Assembly (NCBI GenBank): GCA_903853735.1
Contig: CAINUH010000228.1
Location: forward strand, 1 to 17,789
Reading direction: 5' to 3'
Source of the DNA: an uncultured Desulfomonile sp.
GTDB lineage: Bacteria; Desulfobacterota; Desulfomonilia; Desulfomonilales; Desulfomonilaceae
DNA: 17,789 bases
Position 1 is the stretch's first letter. Each line of letters starts with the position of its first letter. The notes beneath the pieces were generated by a model. That model was not told the DNA's origin. It did no database searches and saw only the letters and a program-made list of their open reading frames with translations. Shown in pieces: positions 1-6,558 of the stretch. The position numbers and the translations under genes were made by a program.

Positions 1-1391
1 CGTACCTGTTCGAAATGGCAAACATAAGGGACCAGTGCTCGTGGGTCCACATGGGTGTTAAAGAAAAAGGCACGCAAAGGGCCAAGACTCAGATTTCCAT
101 GGCAGTGGCAAAAGCTGCCCGGTTGAGGGAGTTGAGCCGTATTCAGATTGGTTTGACGCATAGGGCCGTTGTCATTGGAGCCGGAATTTCAGGCATGTCT
201 GCTGCTCTGGCCCTGGGAAACATGGGCTATGAAGTGGATCTGATTGAGAAGCAAGAACGCCTTGGAGGTTTGCTCAATGATCTTAATCTGATTCTCCCAT
301 CCCATCAACCTCCCTCTGAATTGCTCAACGATCTCATTGGCCGACTTAATGAAAATCCCAACGTCGTCATTCATACCGGATCCATGGTAAAAAAAGTTGA
401 GGGTTACGTCGGCAATTATGTTGCAACCGTGGAAGAAAAAGGGGCCGAAATAAAGCTCAAGACAGGAGTGATCATCGTCGCTGTGGGGGCTAGGGTGCTT
501 AAACCGGATGGCATCTTCAGTTACAACGGCCAAACCGTCGTCACGCATCTTGAGCTGGAATCCATGTTTCGTCAGGGTATTCCGGAAATTAAGAACGTGG
601 TCATGATCCAGTGCGTCGGGTCGAGGTGTGCAGAAAGGACCTATTGCTCGCGTATTTGCTGCATGACCGCAGTCAAAAACGCCATACTCTTGAAGGAAGC
701 CGATCCGTCAATCAACGTGACCATTCTCTATCGAGATATGCAGATGTATGGGGTGGAAAACGAGGACATGTTCCGCCGCTCAAAAGAAATGGGAGTCCGT
801 TATGTGACTTACGATCCGGACCGGCCGCCCACAGTATCGCAGGGCTTCGTGAACGTGTATCATCTTCGCATGGGAAAAGAGATCAATATCCCTGCCGATT
901 TAACTGTGCTGTCTACTCCCCTGATAGCCCAGGAAGACGCGGGAGATATTTCCACCATGCTGAAAGTCCCAATAAATGAAAATGGGTTTTTCCTCGAAGG
1001 CCACGTGAAGTTGAAGCCTTTGGATTTCGCTACGGATGGGGTGTACCTGTGCGGGAACGCCCGTTTTCCTTCAACCGTTAGGGAAGCCGTGGCTCAAGGT
1101 TTAGGAGCCGCTGCCCGAGCAGCAGGTGTGCTCTCCAAGGAAGCCCTTTACACAAGTGGAATTGTTGCCGATATTAATGCAGAGACCTGCTGCGGATGCC
1201 TGGGGTGCGTGCAGGTTTGTCCTTACGGCGCCATCAACTATTTTGAAGACAGAAAAATTTGCCAAGTTAATAAGGTGCTTTGCAAGGGATGCGGAGGCTG
1301 CGCTGCCACGTGCCCGTCAGGAAGCGCCAGACTGGACGGATTTTCTAACCAACAGATCTATGCCCAGATCGAACATGCCCTAGCCGGGTGA
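1..1391 (+). CDS. hdrA: HdrA-like heterodisulfide reductase subunit A, 5' end outside window
   Basis: Flavin and iron-sulfur subunit of Hdr-type complexes, which in other organisms route electrons between a two-electron donor, ferredoxin and a disulfide or quinone partner in the cytoplasm. The reading frame is open from base 3 (first residues YLFEMANIRDQCSWVH). In full-length HdrA this stretch lies about 100 residues in, so the ATG at base 15 is not the real start. An FAD-binding glycine motif (VVIGAGISGMSAALAL) is encoded near 169-216. A Cys-rich stretch (QCVGSRCAERTYCSRICC) follows near 610-663. Two C-terminal ferredoxin-type 4Fe-4S motifs have cysteine codons at 1188, 1197, 1206, 1218 and at 1281, 1290, 1299, 1311, each ending CP. 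The region after the FAD motif lacks the extra Cys motif and inserted ferredoxin domain of methanogen HdrA, so this is a shorter variant. mvhD follows after 51 bases, consistent with one operon. The family call is firm; the physiological partner is unknown. Confidence 0.9.
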   Translation, partial: YLFEMANIRDQCSWVHMGVKEKGTQRAKTQISMAVAKAARLRELSRIQIGLTHRAVVIGAGISGMSAALALGNMGYEVDLIEKQERLGGLLNDLNLILPSHQPPSELLNDLIGRLNENPNVVIHTGSMVKKVEGYVGNYVATVEEKGAEIKLKTGVIIVAVGARVLKPDGIFSYNGQTVVTHLELESMFRQGIPEIKNVVMIQCVGSRCAERTYCSRICCMTAVKNAILLKEADPSINVTILYRDMQMYGVENEDMFRRSKEMGVRYVTYDPDRPPTVSQGFVNVYHLRMGKEINIPADLTVLSTPLIAQEDAGDISTMLKVPINENGFFLEGHVKLKPLDFATDGVYLCGNARFPSTVREAVAQGLGAAARAAGVLSKEALYTSGIVADINAETCCGCLGCVQVCPYGAINYFEDRKICQVNKVLCKGCGGCAATCPSGSARLDGFSNQQIYAQIEHALAG

Positions 1392-1442
1392 GAAGCCGAT
1401 AGAGTGCGAGTATAAACAGGAATTTCGGCCAGAGGAATCAGG

Positions 1443-1883
1443 ATGTCCAACGAAAACTTCGAACCAACCATAATCGGTTTTTTGTGCAACTGGTGTGCGT
1501 ACGCAGGGGCCGACTTAGCGGGAGTGAGCCGCCTCCAATACCCACCAAATATGAGAACCATAAGGACTCTCTGCTCAGCAACCGTAGGGCCTCACCAGAT
1601 CCTGAAGGCTTTCCAGAAGGGTGCGGACGGAGTTTTTGTGGGCGGCTGACACATCGGGGATTGCCATTACCTGTATGGTAATTACATGACCGTAAAGAGA
1701 ATTGCTTTTATGCAGAAACTCCTGGAGTTTTCGGGTATCGATCCTGAGAGGCTGGTGCTCAAATGGGTATCTTCTGCCGAAGGACCCAGATTTGCCCAGG
1801 TCGTGACCGACTTTGTAGAAAAGATCCGCAGGCTGGGGCCATCCCCGCTGCGCAGTAGCTCTAGCGCCGTCGCGGCAGCCTGA
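1443..1883 (+). CDS. mvhD: MvhD/FlpD/VhuD-family [2Fe-2S] electron-transfer subunit, probable selenoprotein (TGA = Sec69)
   Basis: MvhD passes electrons from a hydrogenase or formate dehydrogenase to HdrA through a [2Fe-2S] cluster. Read through the TGA at 1647-1649, the frame gives 146 residues, about the usual family length. It starts with ATG at 1443 after an AGAGGA ribosome site. Conserved landmarks are FLCNWCAYAGADLAGVSRLQ (Cys15, Cys18), Cys44 in LCSATVGP, then VGG-U-HIGDCHYLYGNY with U at 69 and Cys74. Family members normally have GGCHIGDCHY, so the TGA sits precisely on a conserved Cys. The C-terminal part (GIDPERLVLKWVSSAEGPRF) is intact and in the same frame. VhuD of some methanogens is an established selenoprotein of this family. 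A SECIS-like hairpin follows the TGA. The alternative is a nonsense mutation (TGC to TGA is one change). Conventional gene calling would split this into 1443-1649 and 1686-1883. Confidence 0.85.
1662..1686 (+). promoter_or_regulatory. Candidate bacterial SECIS hairpin in mvhD
   Basis: Directly after the in-frame TGA there is a perfect 6-bp stem, ATTACC (1666-1671) with GGTAAT (1677-1682), closing a TGTAT loop. Two further pairs (1662-1663 with 1685-1686) lie outside a 2x2 internal loop. The apical loop begins 22 bases after the TGA and has G as its second base. Both fit the published general rules for bacterial SECIS elements (loop about 16-37 bases from UGA, a G in the first two loop positions). 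The role, recruiting SelB with Sec-tRNA, is inferred. The short AU-rich stem could occur by chance. Confidence 0.6.
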
Positions 1884-1953
1884 GGACTCTCGAAACAATG
1901 TAACGAGAGGAATCTACTGTTTAAGCCAGGCGCCTTGTCAACCGGGAAAATCC

Positions 1954-2778
1954 ATGATCGACCAAGTAAGAACTCATGTTAAGATGCTTATGGACGAGGG
2001 AAAGATAGAAGCTTTTCTTGGCCTCAAGGACTGTTTTGGAAACATCTTCCCGCATCTTTACGACAAACCGTAAGAACTCGAAGAGGGCTTCAGTGTTGGC
2101 GATTTGAAGGGACCAGGAGACTCTCGTTATCCACTGGCAAACATTCTCATGACCGTGCTTTCACGAGAGCCGGAAAAACATTTTGGAATCCTGGTGCGCG
2201 GCTGTGATGATCGGGCGCTCAATGAACTTTTGCGTTGGAATCAAATTGCCTCGACTGACCGGATAGTCAGGGTGGGAATCGCTTGCCCATCTGAACTTGC
2301 CGAAGCACACGAGTGCAGAAAGCCTTTCCCTGAAGAGATCGTTGCCGGAGAAAAGGCCCAGCCTGTTTCCAACGCTTCGGTTGAGGTGCTCATGTCCAAG
2401 GATTTGAGTGCCAGGCTGGACTACTGGATCGGTGAATTCGACCGATGTATCAAGTGCTACGGTTGCCGGAATATCTGCCCGGTGTGTTTTTGTAACGTAT
2501 GCACCATTGAAGACGATAATCTGATCCGAACAGGCGACCTGCCCCCGGAGAATCCGATGTTTCATTTGACCAGGGCTGTGCACATGGCCGGCAGGTGCAT
2601 CGATTGTAATCTGTGCACCGAAGCATGTCCGGCTGAGATTCCATTAAGGACCCTTTACAAGAAAGTGGCGCAGATAATCCAGGATGAGTTTGGATATGTT
2701 ACCGGAGAAGCGAGTGGCGAAAAATCACCGCTCAACCTGTTGGGGCCTGATCCAGGTCACACTGCTGCCAACGATTAA
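1954..2778 (+). pseudogene. HdrA/MvhD-associated protein with two 4Fe-4S clusters, interrupted by in-frame TAA
   Basis: The frame from ATG 1954 reads MIDQVRTHVKMLMDEGKIEA, meets TAA at 2071-2073 (codon 40), and continues as ELEEGFSVGDLKGPGDSRYP to the stop at 2776-2778. Both halves look like one protein of about 274 residues. The longer part has the segment FGILVRGCDDRALNELLRW, then two Cys motifs: CIKCYGCRNICPVCFCNVC from about residue 165 and CIDCNLCTEACP from about 215, each able to bind a 4Fe-4S cluster. It is probably an electron-transfer partner of HdrA-MvhD, judged only from position and clusters. The shorter downstream product could begin only at TTG 2104, which lacks a well-placed ribosome site. 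The ATG at 1954 also has only a weak one. A single GAA, AAA or CAA to TAA change or a sequencing error would explain the stop. UAA is not a known selenocysteine or pyrrolysine codon. Confidence 0.7.
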
Positions 2779-2819
2779 CATGCGATACGGCGAATCAATT
2801 CAATAGCTCCATCATCCGG

Positions 2820-2839
2820 CCGACAATTTGTGCTGTCGG
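2820..2839 (+). terminator. Hairpin after the Hdr operon, possible weak terminator
   Basis: Perfect 6-bp stem CCGACA / TGTCGG with an 8-base loop, 41 bases after the stop of the dicluster gene. No T-run follows, so it is not a convincing intrinsic terminator. It may instead protect the 3' end of the mRNA. Confidence 0.25.
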
Positions 2840-2879
2840 ATGCAACTTCGCTATCCGGTAATTCCAGAAAAGATAATTT

Positions 2880-2907
2880 TTGAGTTACCCGGCATGTATG
2901 CTATAAT
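2880..2907 (+). promoter_or_regulatory. Sigma-70-type promoter for the isochorismatase-family gene
   Basis: TTGAGT at 2880-2885 and a consensus TATAAT at 2902-2907 are separated by 16 bases. The predicted start of transcription near 2914 leaves a leader of about 170 bases before the GTG at 3087. Confidence 0.5.
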
Positions 2908-2960
2908 TATACAATATTGCTAGGGTTACAACTGTGGAATTACCCTCCAAAGAAACTGTG

Positions 2961-3050
2961 ATGATCAGTTTTTCTGATGAGACCATCCAGCGAGATTCAG
3001 GCCATGCCGGACCGCAAATCCGGATTCATCGGCTGTTTCGATGAACGCGG
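2961..3050 (+). promoter_or_regulatory. Structured leader region upstream of isochorismatase-family gene
   Basis: The leader has two clear hairpins. ATCAG / CTGAT (2964-2968, 2974-2978) closes a loop of five T. TTCATCG / CGATGAA (3025-3031, 3039-3045) has a 7-base loop, with an outer CCGC / GCGG pairing (3012-3015, 3047-3050) across a 9-base bulge. The second ends about 25 bases before the ribosome site at 3075-3080. It matches no riboswitch class I recognise. Regulation is an inference from structure and leader length alone. Confidence 0.3.
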
Positions 3051-3086
3051 ACCCTATTCAAAACCGACTGCCAAAGGAGACGTCCC

Positions 3087-3626
3087 GTGCTTGCCGTTGC
3101 TGACTGTGTTCTCGTATTAATTGATGTTCAAGAAAAACTTGCTGCTGCCATGCACGAAAAAGAGGCACTGCTTGAGAATACTGTTAGGCTGGTGAAGGGG
3201 GCCGGGATTCTCGGTATTCCCATATTGTGGACCGAACAGAATCCAAGGGGACTGGGTCCTACTGTGCCTGAAGTGCGTGCTTTGATCAGTCAAACAAAGC
3301 CGGTTACCAAGTTGAGCTTCAGTTGCTGCAAAGAAGAGGGCTTTGTGCGTGCACTTAATGAAGTCAAGAGAAACCAGGTTCTAGTAGCGGGGATAGAGTG
3401 TCATGTCTGTGTGTACCAGACGGTTGCGGACCTTGTGCAAACCGGGCATGAGGTTCAGGTCGTGACCGACGCCGTGTCTTCAAGGACGTTTGAAAACAAA
3501 GCGATCGGTTTGGAAAGAATCAGGCAGTGTGGGGCTACCCTTACCAGCGTAGAGACGGCACTGTTCGAGCTTCTTCGAAAAGCGGAAGGAGACGAATTCA
3601 AGCAGATGCTCAAGGTGGTCAAGTAG
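3087..3626 (+). CDS. Isochorismatase-family cysteine hydrolase
   Basis: A 179-residue cytoplasmic hydrolase of the isochorismatase/nicotinamidase fold, close to the usual 180-200 residues. The start is GTG 3087, placed by the AAGGAG ribosome site (3075-3079) and because residues follow directly into the first beta strand (VADCVLVLIDVQEKL). The probable catalytic triad is visible: Asp13 in LIDVQ, Lys75 in VTKLSFS and Cys108 in GIECHVCVYQT. Residue 105 is Cys where relatives often have Thr or Ala. It most resembles the YcaC/ISOC1-type branch of uncertain substrate, so isochorismate or nicotinamide should not be assumed. It appears to be a single-gene unit: its own promoter candidate lies upstream and 583 bases separate it from livK. 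Confidence 0.85.
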   Translation: MLAVADCVLVLIDVQEKLAAAMHEKEALLENTVRLVKGAGILGIPILWTEQNPRGLGPTVPEVRALISQTKPVTKLSFSCCKEEGFVRALNEVKRNQVLVAGIECHVCVYQTVADLVQTGHEVQVVTDAVSSRTFENKAIGLERIRQCGATLTSVETALFELLRKAEGDEFKQMLKVVK

Positions 3627-3716
3627 ATGGCGCGTGAACGTTCCCGTGCTTTCTTTCGGCAAGACAATTGAGACGAGCATACGGATTATACCAAGTCGTC
3701 TTTGTGAGCGTAACCT

Positions 3717-3738
3717 TGACAGGCAGGGACGCCTGTCA
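3717..3738. repeat. Perfect 8-bp palindrome, REP-like or terminator hairpin
   Basis: TGACAGGC and GCCTGTCA are exact reverse complements around a 6-base loop (AGGGAC), 90 bases after the isochorismatase-family stop. It is GC-rich and stable but has no T-run. Only one copy is present here, so whether it is a dispersed repeat cannot be decided from this window. Confidence 0.45.
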
Positions 3739-3849
3739 CCACCAATAATCTGTTTCGGAGGATTACCTTTCTTAAAGCGAAACAGTATTAGTCGTTGCCT
3801 CGGCCCGCTGGGAGCGATGAGCAGCCCGGAGACTTTTTTAACCGGATTG

Positions 3850-3879
3850 TTTACAAGTTATCTGGGCAACAGCTATAAT
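3850..3879 (+). promoter_or_regulatory. Sigma-70-type promoter candidate for the liv operon
   Basis: TTTACA (3850-3855) and consensus TATAAT (3874-3879) with an 18-base spacer. Transcription would begin near 3886, giving a leader of over 300 bases that includes the palindromic element at 3936-4028 and two smaller hairpins before livK. Confidence 0.45.
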
Positions 3880-3935
3880 GCAAATTTCAGAATTGTCTTC
3901 ATACGTGGCCATCGGCAATAAACTTGGCGCGAAAA

Positions 3936-4028
3936 GCCACGAAGAGATTGCTTCGCTACCCCCGGCAATGATATAATTCAAGGCTCGTTATTGCAATGAG
4001 CGGGCGGCAACCAAGCAATCTCTGTGGC
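3936..4028. repeat. Imperfect palindromic element (MITE/REP-like)
   Basis: About 93 bases with nested inverted repeats: GCCAC / GTGGC at the ends (3936-3940, 4024-4028), then AGATTGCTT / AAGCAATCT (3945-3953, 4013-4021), then GCAAT / ATTGC further in. Similar AGATTGCTTCG-type palindromes are familiar as dispersed intergenic repeats in many bacterial genomes. It encodes no protein. It could fold into a long cruciform or RNA hairpin in the livK leader. Confidence 0.5.
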
Positions 4029-4082
4029 GCAAGAGGCTGACTCTTGGTCCCCCAACAATCGGACATTACTCTTGTCAGCTTC

Positions 4083-4152
4083 GGATAGGTGAGGTTTTCT
4101 ATCCTTTGGAGTTTGAATGGGTTAAGCAGTGTCACAGGTGTCGGTACACCTG
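4083..4152 (+). promoter_or_regulatory. Two hairpins in the livK leader
   Basis: GGATAG / CTATCC (4083-4088, 4099-4104) with a 10-base loop, and CAGGTGT / ACACCTG (4135-4141, 4146-4152) with a 4-base CGGT loop. The second lies about 45 bases before the livK ribosome site. Function is unknown. The rest of 3627-4209 shows no credible gene. Confidence 0.3.
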
Positions 4153-4209
4153 GGCGCACATTGTCAAAGAGCGAGGTCGCATTCATTTGTCCCGGAAAGG
4201 AGTGACTAC

Positions 4210-5487
4210 ATGAGATGTAAGGTAAGGAACCTTCTTGCAGTGCTGGTCGTATTGTCCGTATTAGTCTTTTTACATTCTCAGGCTATTGCAGACAAACCGA
4301 TTGTCGTGGGCGCCCCTCTCTCGACTGCCTTCTTGTATGGTTGGGCCGCTGAGAGGGGTATGAAGCTGGCTGTTGAGGAGATAAATAATGCGGGCGGGGT
4401 TAAGGTCGGCGACCAGAAACGACCCTTTGCAGTTGAGGTCATCGACACGCGTGACCTTGAACCCGGCGTCCCGGTGAGCGAGGCCCTTTTGGCCGTGGAG
4501 AAGCTTATATTGGAAAAGAAGGTCGACTTCCTTGTCGGAGGGCCTGTACGCTCCGAGGCAGCCCTGGCAGCTATGCCCCTCCTTTCCAAGCATAAGAAGG
4601 TTTCCATATTGACCACTGGTTCGCTTACCCCGAAGTATCACGCAACCGTGGCTGAAAACCCGGAGAAGTTTAAGTATTGCTTCCGTATTTCCGGCGAAGC
4701 CGCATGGATGGTAAAAGGCGAACTGGTTCCCTGTTTAGAATATATTGGGAGTCAATTCGGCTTGAACCGCCTTGTCATTATGGTCCAGGATGTGGCCCAC
4801 GCGAGGGCGGGCGGTGAGATGCTCGCAAAAATGATGCCCGAGAAAGGGTGGCAGGTGCTGGGCGACCCGTTAGTTTTCCCGACCGGCACGACCGACTTTT
4901 CCATGGGATTGCTTGAAGCCAAGAAGAAGGAAGCCCAAGTCATCATCATCTGGATGGACATGCCGGAATCAGCAATCCTTCTCAAGCAGTGGCACGACAT
5001 GAAGGTGCCTGCTCTGCCCTTCGGGGTCGTCATTGCTGCGGCGGAGCAGCCCGGCTTCTGGAAGGCCACAGAGGGCAAGGGTGAGTACTGCCTGGCCAAT
5101 GTCGTCAACGCCGGCAATGTCCCCAGTGAGGCTACTCCCTGGACAATGAAGTTCGTCGATGCCTATAAGAACAAATACGGACTTGAACCCGAAGGGTACG
5201 GCACATCGTCAAGCTACATGGCGGTGTACGCTTTGAAGGACGCCATAGAACGCGCCGGATCCATCGATCCCGACAAAGTGGCAGATGCCCTGAAACAAAT
5301 AGATATCAAGGGTGTGTACGGGCGAGTTCGATTCGACCCGAAGTCCAATCAAATCATACCGAGCCTGGATCCCGAAGAAGGGGCTGTTGGTACAGTGTTT
5401 CAATGGCAGGCCGGCAAAAGAGTGGTGGTATTCCCACCCAAGATTGCCACTGGACAAATTTTGCTTCCGCCGTGGATGAAGAAGTAA
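4210..5487 (+). CDS. livK: Branched-chain-amino-acid-type ABC transporter, periplasmic substrate-binding protein
   Basis: A 425-residue type 1 periplasmic binding protein that captures the substrate for the LivHMGF importer. ATG 4210 is chosen over the upstream in-frame GTG at 4129 because it has an AAGGAG site 7 bases before it and begins a normal signal peptide: MRCKVR, then a hydrophobic core to about residue 21, with probable cleavage after AIA27. The mature chain opens with the family pattern DKPIVVGAPLS, then GMKLAVEEINNAGG near residue 55 and VDFLVGGPVRSEAALAAMP in the first lobe. The second lobe includes ALKQIDIKGVYGRVRFD. Genes of this type bind branched-chain amino acids, amides, urea, or aromatic and other carboxylates. 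The ligand is not predictable here, though the ligase downstream favours a carboxylic acid. Confidence 0.9.
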   Translation: MRCKVRNLLAVLVVLSVLVFLHSQAIADKPIVVGAPLSTAFLYGWAAERGMKLAVEEINNAGGVKVGDQKRPFAVEVIDTRDLEPGVPVSEALLAVEKLILEKKVDFLVGGPVRSEAALAAMPLLSKHKKVSILTTGSLTPKYHATVAENPEKFKYCFRISGEAAWMVKGELVPCLEYIGSQFGLNRLVIMVQDVAHARAGGEMLAKMMPEKGWQVLGDPLVFPTGTTDFSMGLLEAKKKEAQVIIIWMDMPESAILLKQWHDMKVPALPFGVVIAAAEQPGFWKATEGKGEYCLANVVNAGNVPSEATPWTMKFVDAYKNKYGLEPEGYGTSSSYMAVYALKDAIERAGSIDPDKVADALKQIDIKGVYGRVRFDPKSNQIIPSLDPEEGAVGTVFQWQAGKRVVVFPPKIATGQILLPPWMKK

Positions 5488-5582
5488 TCTGTGTCGAGAA
5501 GTTGCCTGCTGTTGCGTGAATGGCAGGAATGGGCGCCTCGTTTGTCTCGTTTGAAAAGGTGTCGCACTGGTTTGGTTTATCT

Positions 5583-5611
5583 CTCAGGCAACCTGAGGTG
5601 GGTTGTCTGAG
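5583..5611 (+). terminator. Hairpin between livK and livH, possible attenuator or mRNA stabiliser
   Basis: A 10-bp stem, CTCAGGCAAC with GTTGTCTGAG (one G-U pair), and a 9-base loop, 95 bases after the livK stop. There is no T-run. In many transport operons such a hairpin keeps the binding-protein mRNA more abundant than that of the membrane genes; this role is inferred. Confidence 0.35.
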
Positions 5612-5688
5612 GATCCTCTTGTAGGGCGGCAGAGGGGTGAGCCGGAAAACGGCATGAAGGGACCCTGCGTGTACAGGTATTCTGATTT

Positions 5689-6555
5689 ATGGAAATAGTT
5701 ATTTACGGAATCATCAACAGTGTAACCTTGGCCTTAATGGCCCTGGGCTTTACTCTGGTATATGGGGTCAGCCGTTTGCCGAATTTTGCGCACGGAGCCT
5801 TGTACGTTCTCACTGGTTACATCACATGGCTCTTGCTCAACCGCGTCGGTCTCAATTATCCTGCTGCCATATTGGGTTCCCTGATCATTACCGGGCTTGT
5901 CGGAGCGGCCATGTATCAGTTCATACTTGTTCGTGTCAGGGGTATGGCCATCTCGGAGATTATAGCCTCCTACGCGATCGGATTGGCAATGCTTGAGGGG
6001 TTGCGATGGGGAGGTCTCAAGGGTGCAACATTCACCCTGCCTCCATTTGTGGAGGGGAGCATAGATGTACTCGGAGTTTCAGTGGACTTCCAGCGTGTGC
6101 TCGTCGTGGTAATAGGAGCCACACTGTTCCTGCTGCTGTGGCTCTTCGTAAGCCGAACCAGCCTTGGCCTGGCTTTGAAAGGAATGGCTCAGGACGAGCG
6201 CGCTGCCATGACTTTGGGTATTGATTCCGATCGAATGGCCGTTGTTTCGATGGCCCTTGGATCCGTACTTGCCGGCATTGCAGCGCTGGTGCTCCTTCCT
6301 CTCGGAAGCATAGTGGTTGAGGCAGGCTACAATGTTCTGATCATGGCAGTGGCGGTTTGTATCGTGGGAGGACTCGGAAGTTGGACTGGGGCCATAATGG
6401 CTGCTTTCATCATCGGTTTTGCTCAAATTCTGACCGTGGTCTGGCTTGGGGCGCACTTCCAGGTGGTGGTCGCACTAGTGGCCATCATTGTGACCTTGAT
6501 CTTGCGGCCTAGCGGCCTGTTCGGAAGGCAGAAAGAACTTGAGGAGAGAGTCTAG
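5689..6555 (+). CDS. livH: Branched-chain-amino-acid-type ABC transporter permease LivH
   Basis: A 288-residue inner-membrane permease, the usual size, hydrophobic nearly throughout. It opens with the LivH pattern MEIVIYGIINSVTLALMALG followed by VYGVSRLPNFAHGALYVLTG. The cytoplasmic coupling loop that contacts the ATPases is visible in the second half: LKGMAQDERAAMTLGI, followed by another membrane span. It forms the channel with LivM. The ATG at 5689 is kept because it fits the family N-terminus, although its ribosome site is weak. A 14-codon reading frame (5654-5698) overlaps this start. livM begins 3 bases after the stop. Confidence 0.93.
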   Translation: MEIVIYGIINSVTLALMALGFTLVYGVSRLPNFAHGALYVLTGYITWLLLNRVGLNYPAAILGSLIITGLVGAAMYQFILVRVRGMAISEIIASYAIGLAMLEGLRWGGLKGATFTLPPFVEGSIDVLGVSVDFQRVLVVVIGATLFLLLWLFVSRTSLGLALKGMAQDERAAMTLGIDSDRMAVVSMALGSVLAGIAALVLLPLGSIVVEAGYNVLIMAVAVCIVGGLGSWTGAIMAAFIIGFAQILTVVWLGAHFQVVVALVAIIVTLILRPSGLFGRQKELEERV

Positions 6556-6558
6556 GCC

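Noticed and set aside
1686..1883. Separate small gene starting at ATG 1686
   Set aside because: It is the in-frame C-terminal half of MvhD after the TGA; it has no ribosome site of its own and begins in the middle of the conserved domain.
2974..3000. CTGATGA in the leader, reminiscent of a hammerhead ribozyme core
   Set aside because: No stem II with a following GAAA core and no cleavage-site strand could be found, so the short match is likely chance.
3634..3921. 95-residue open frame between the isochorismatase-family gene and livK
   Set aside because: No ribosome site, no recognisable motif, and it runs through the perfect palindrome and the promoter candidate.
4129..4209. Upstream in-frame GTG start for livK
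   Set aside because: It would add 27 residues ahead of a complete signal peptide; ATG 4210 has a strong, well-spaced ribosome site.
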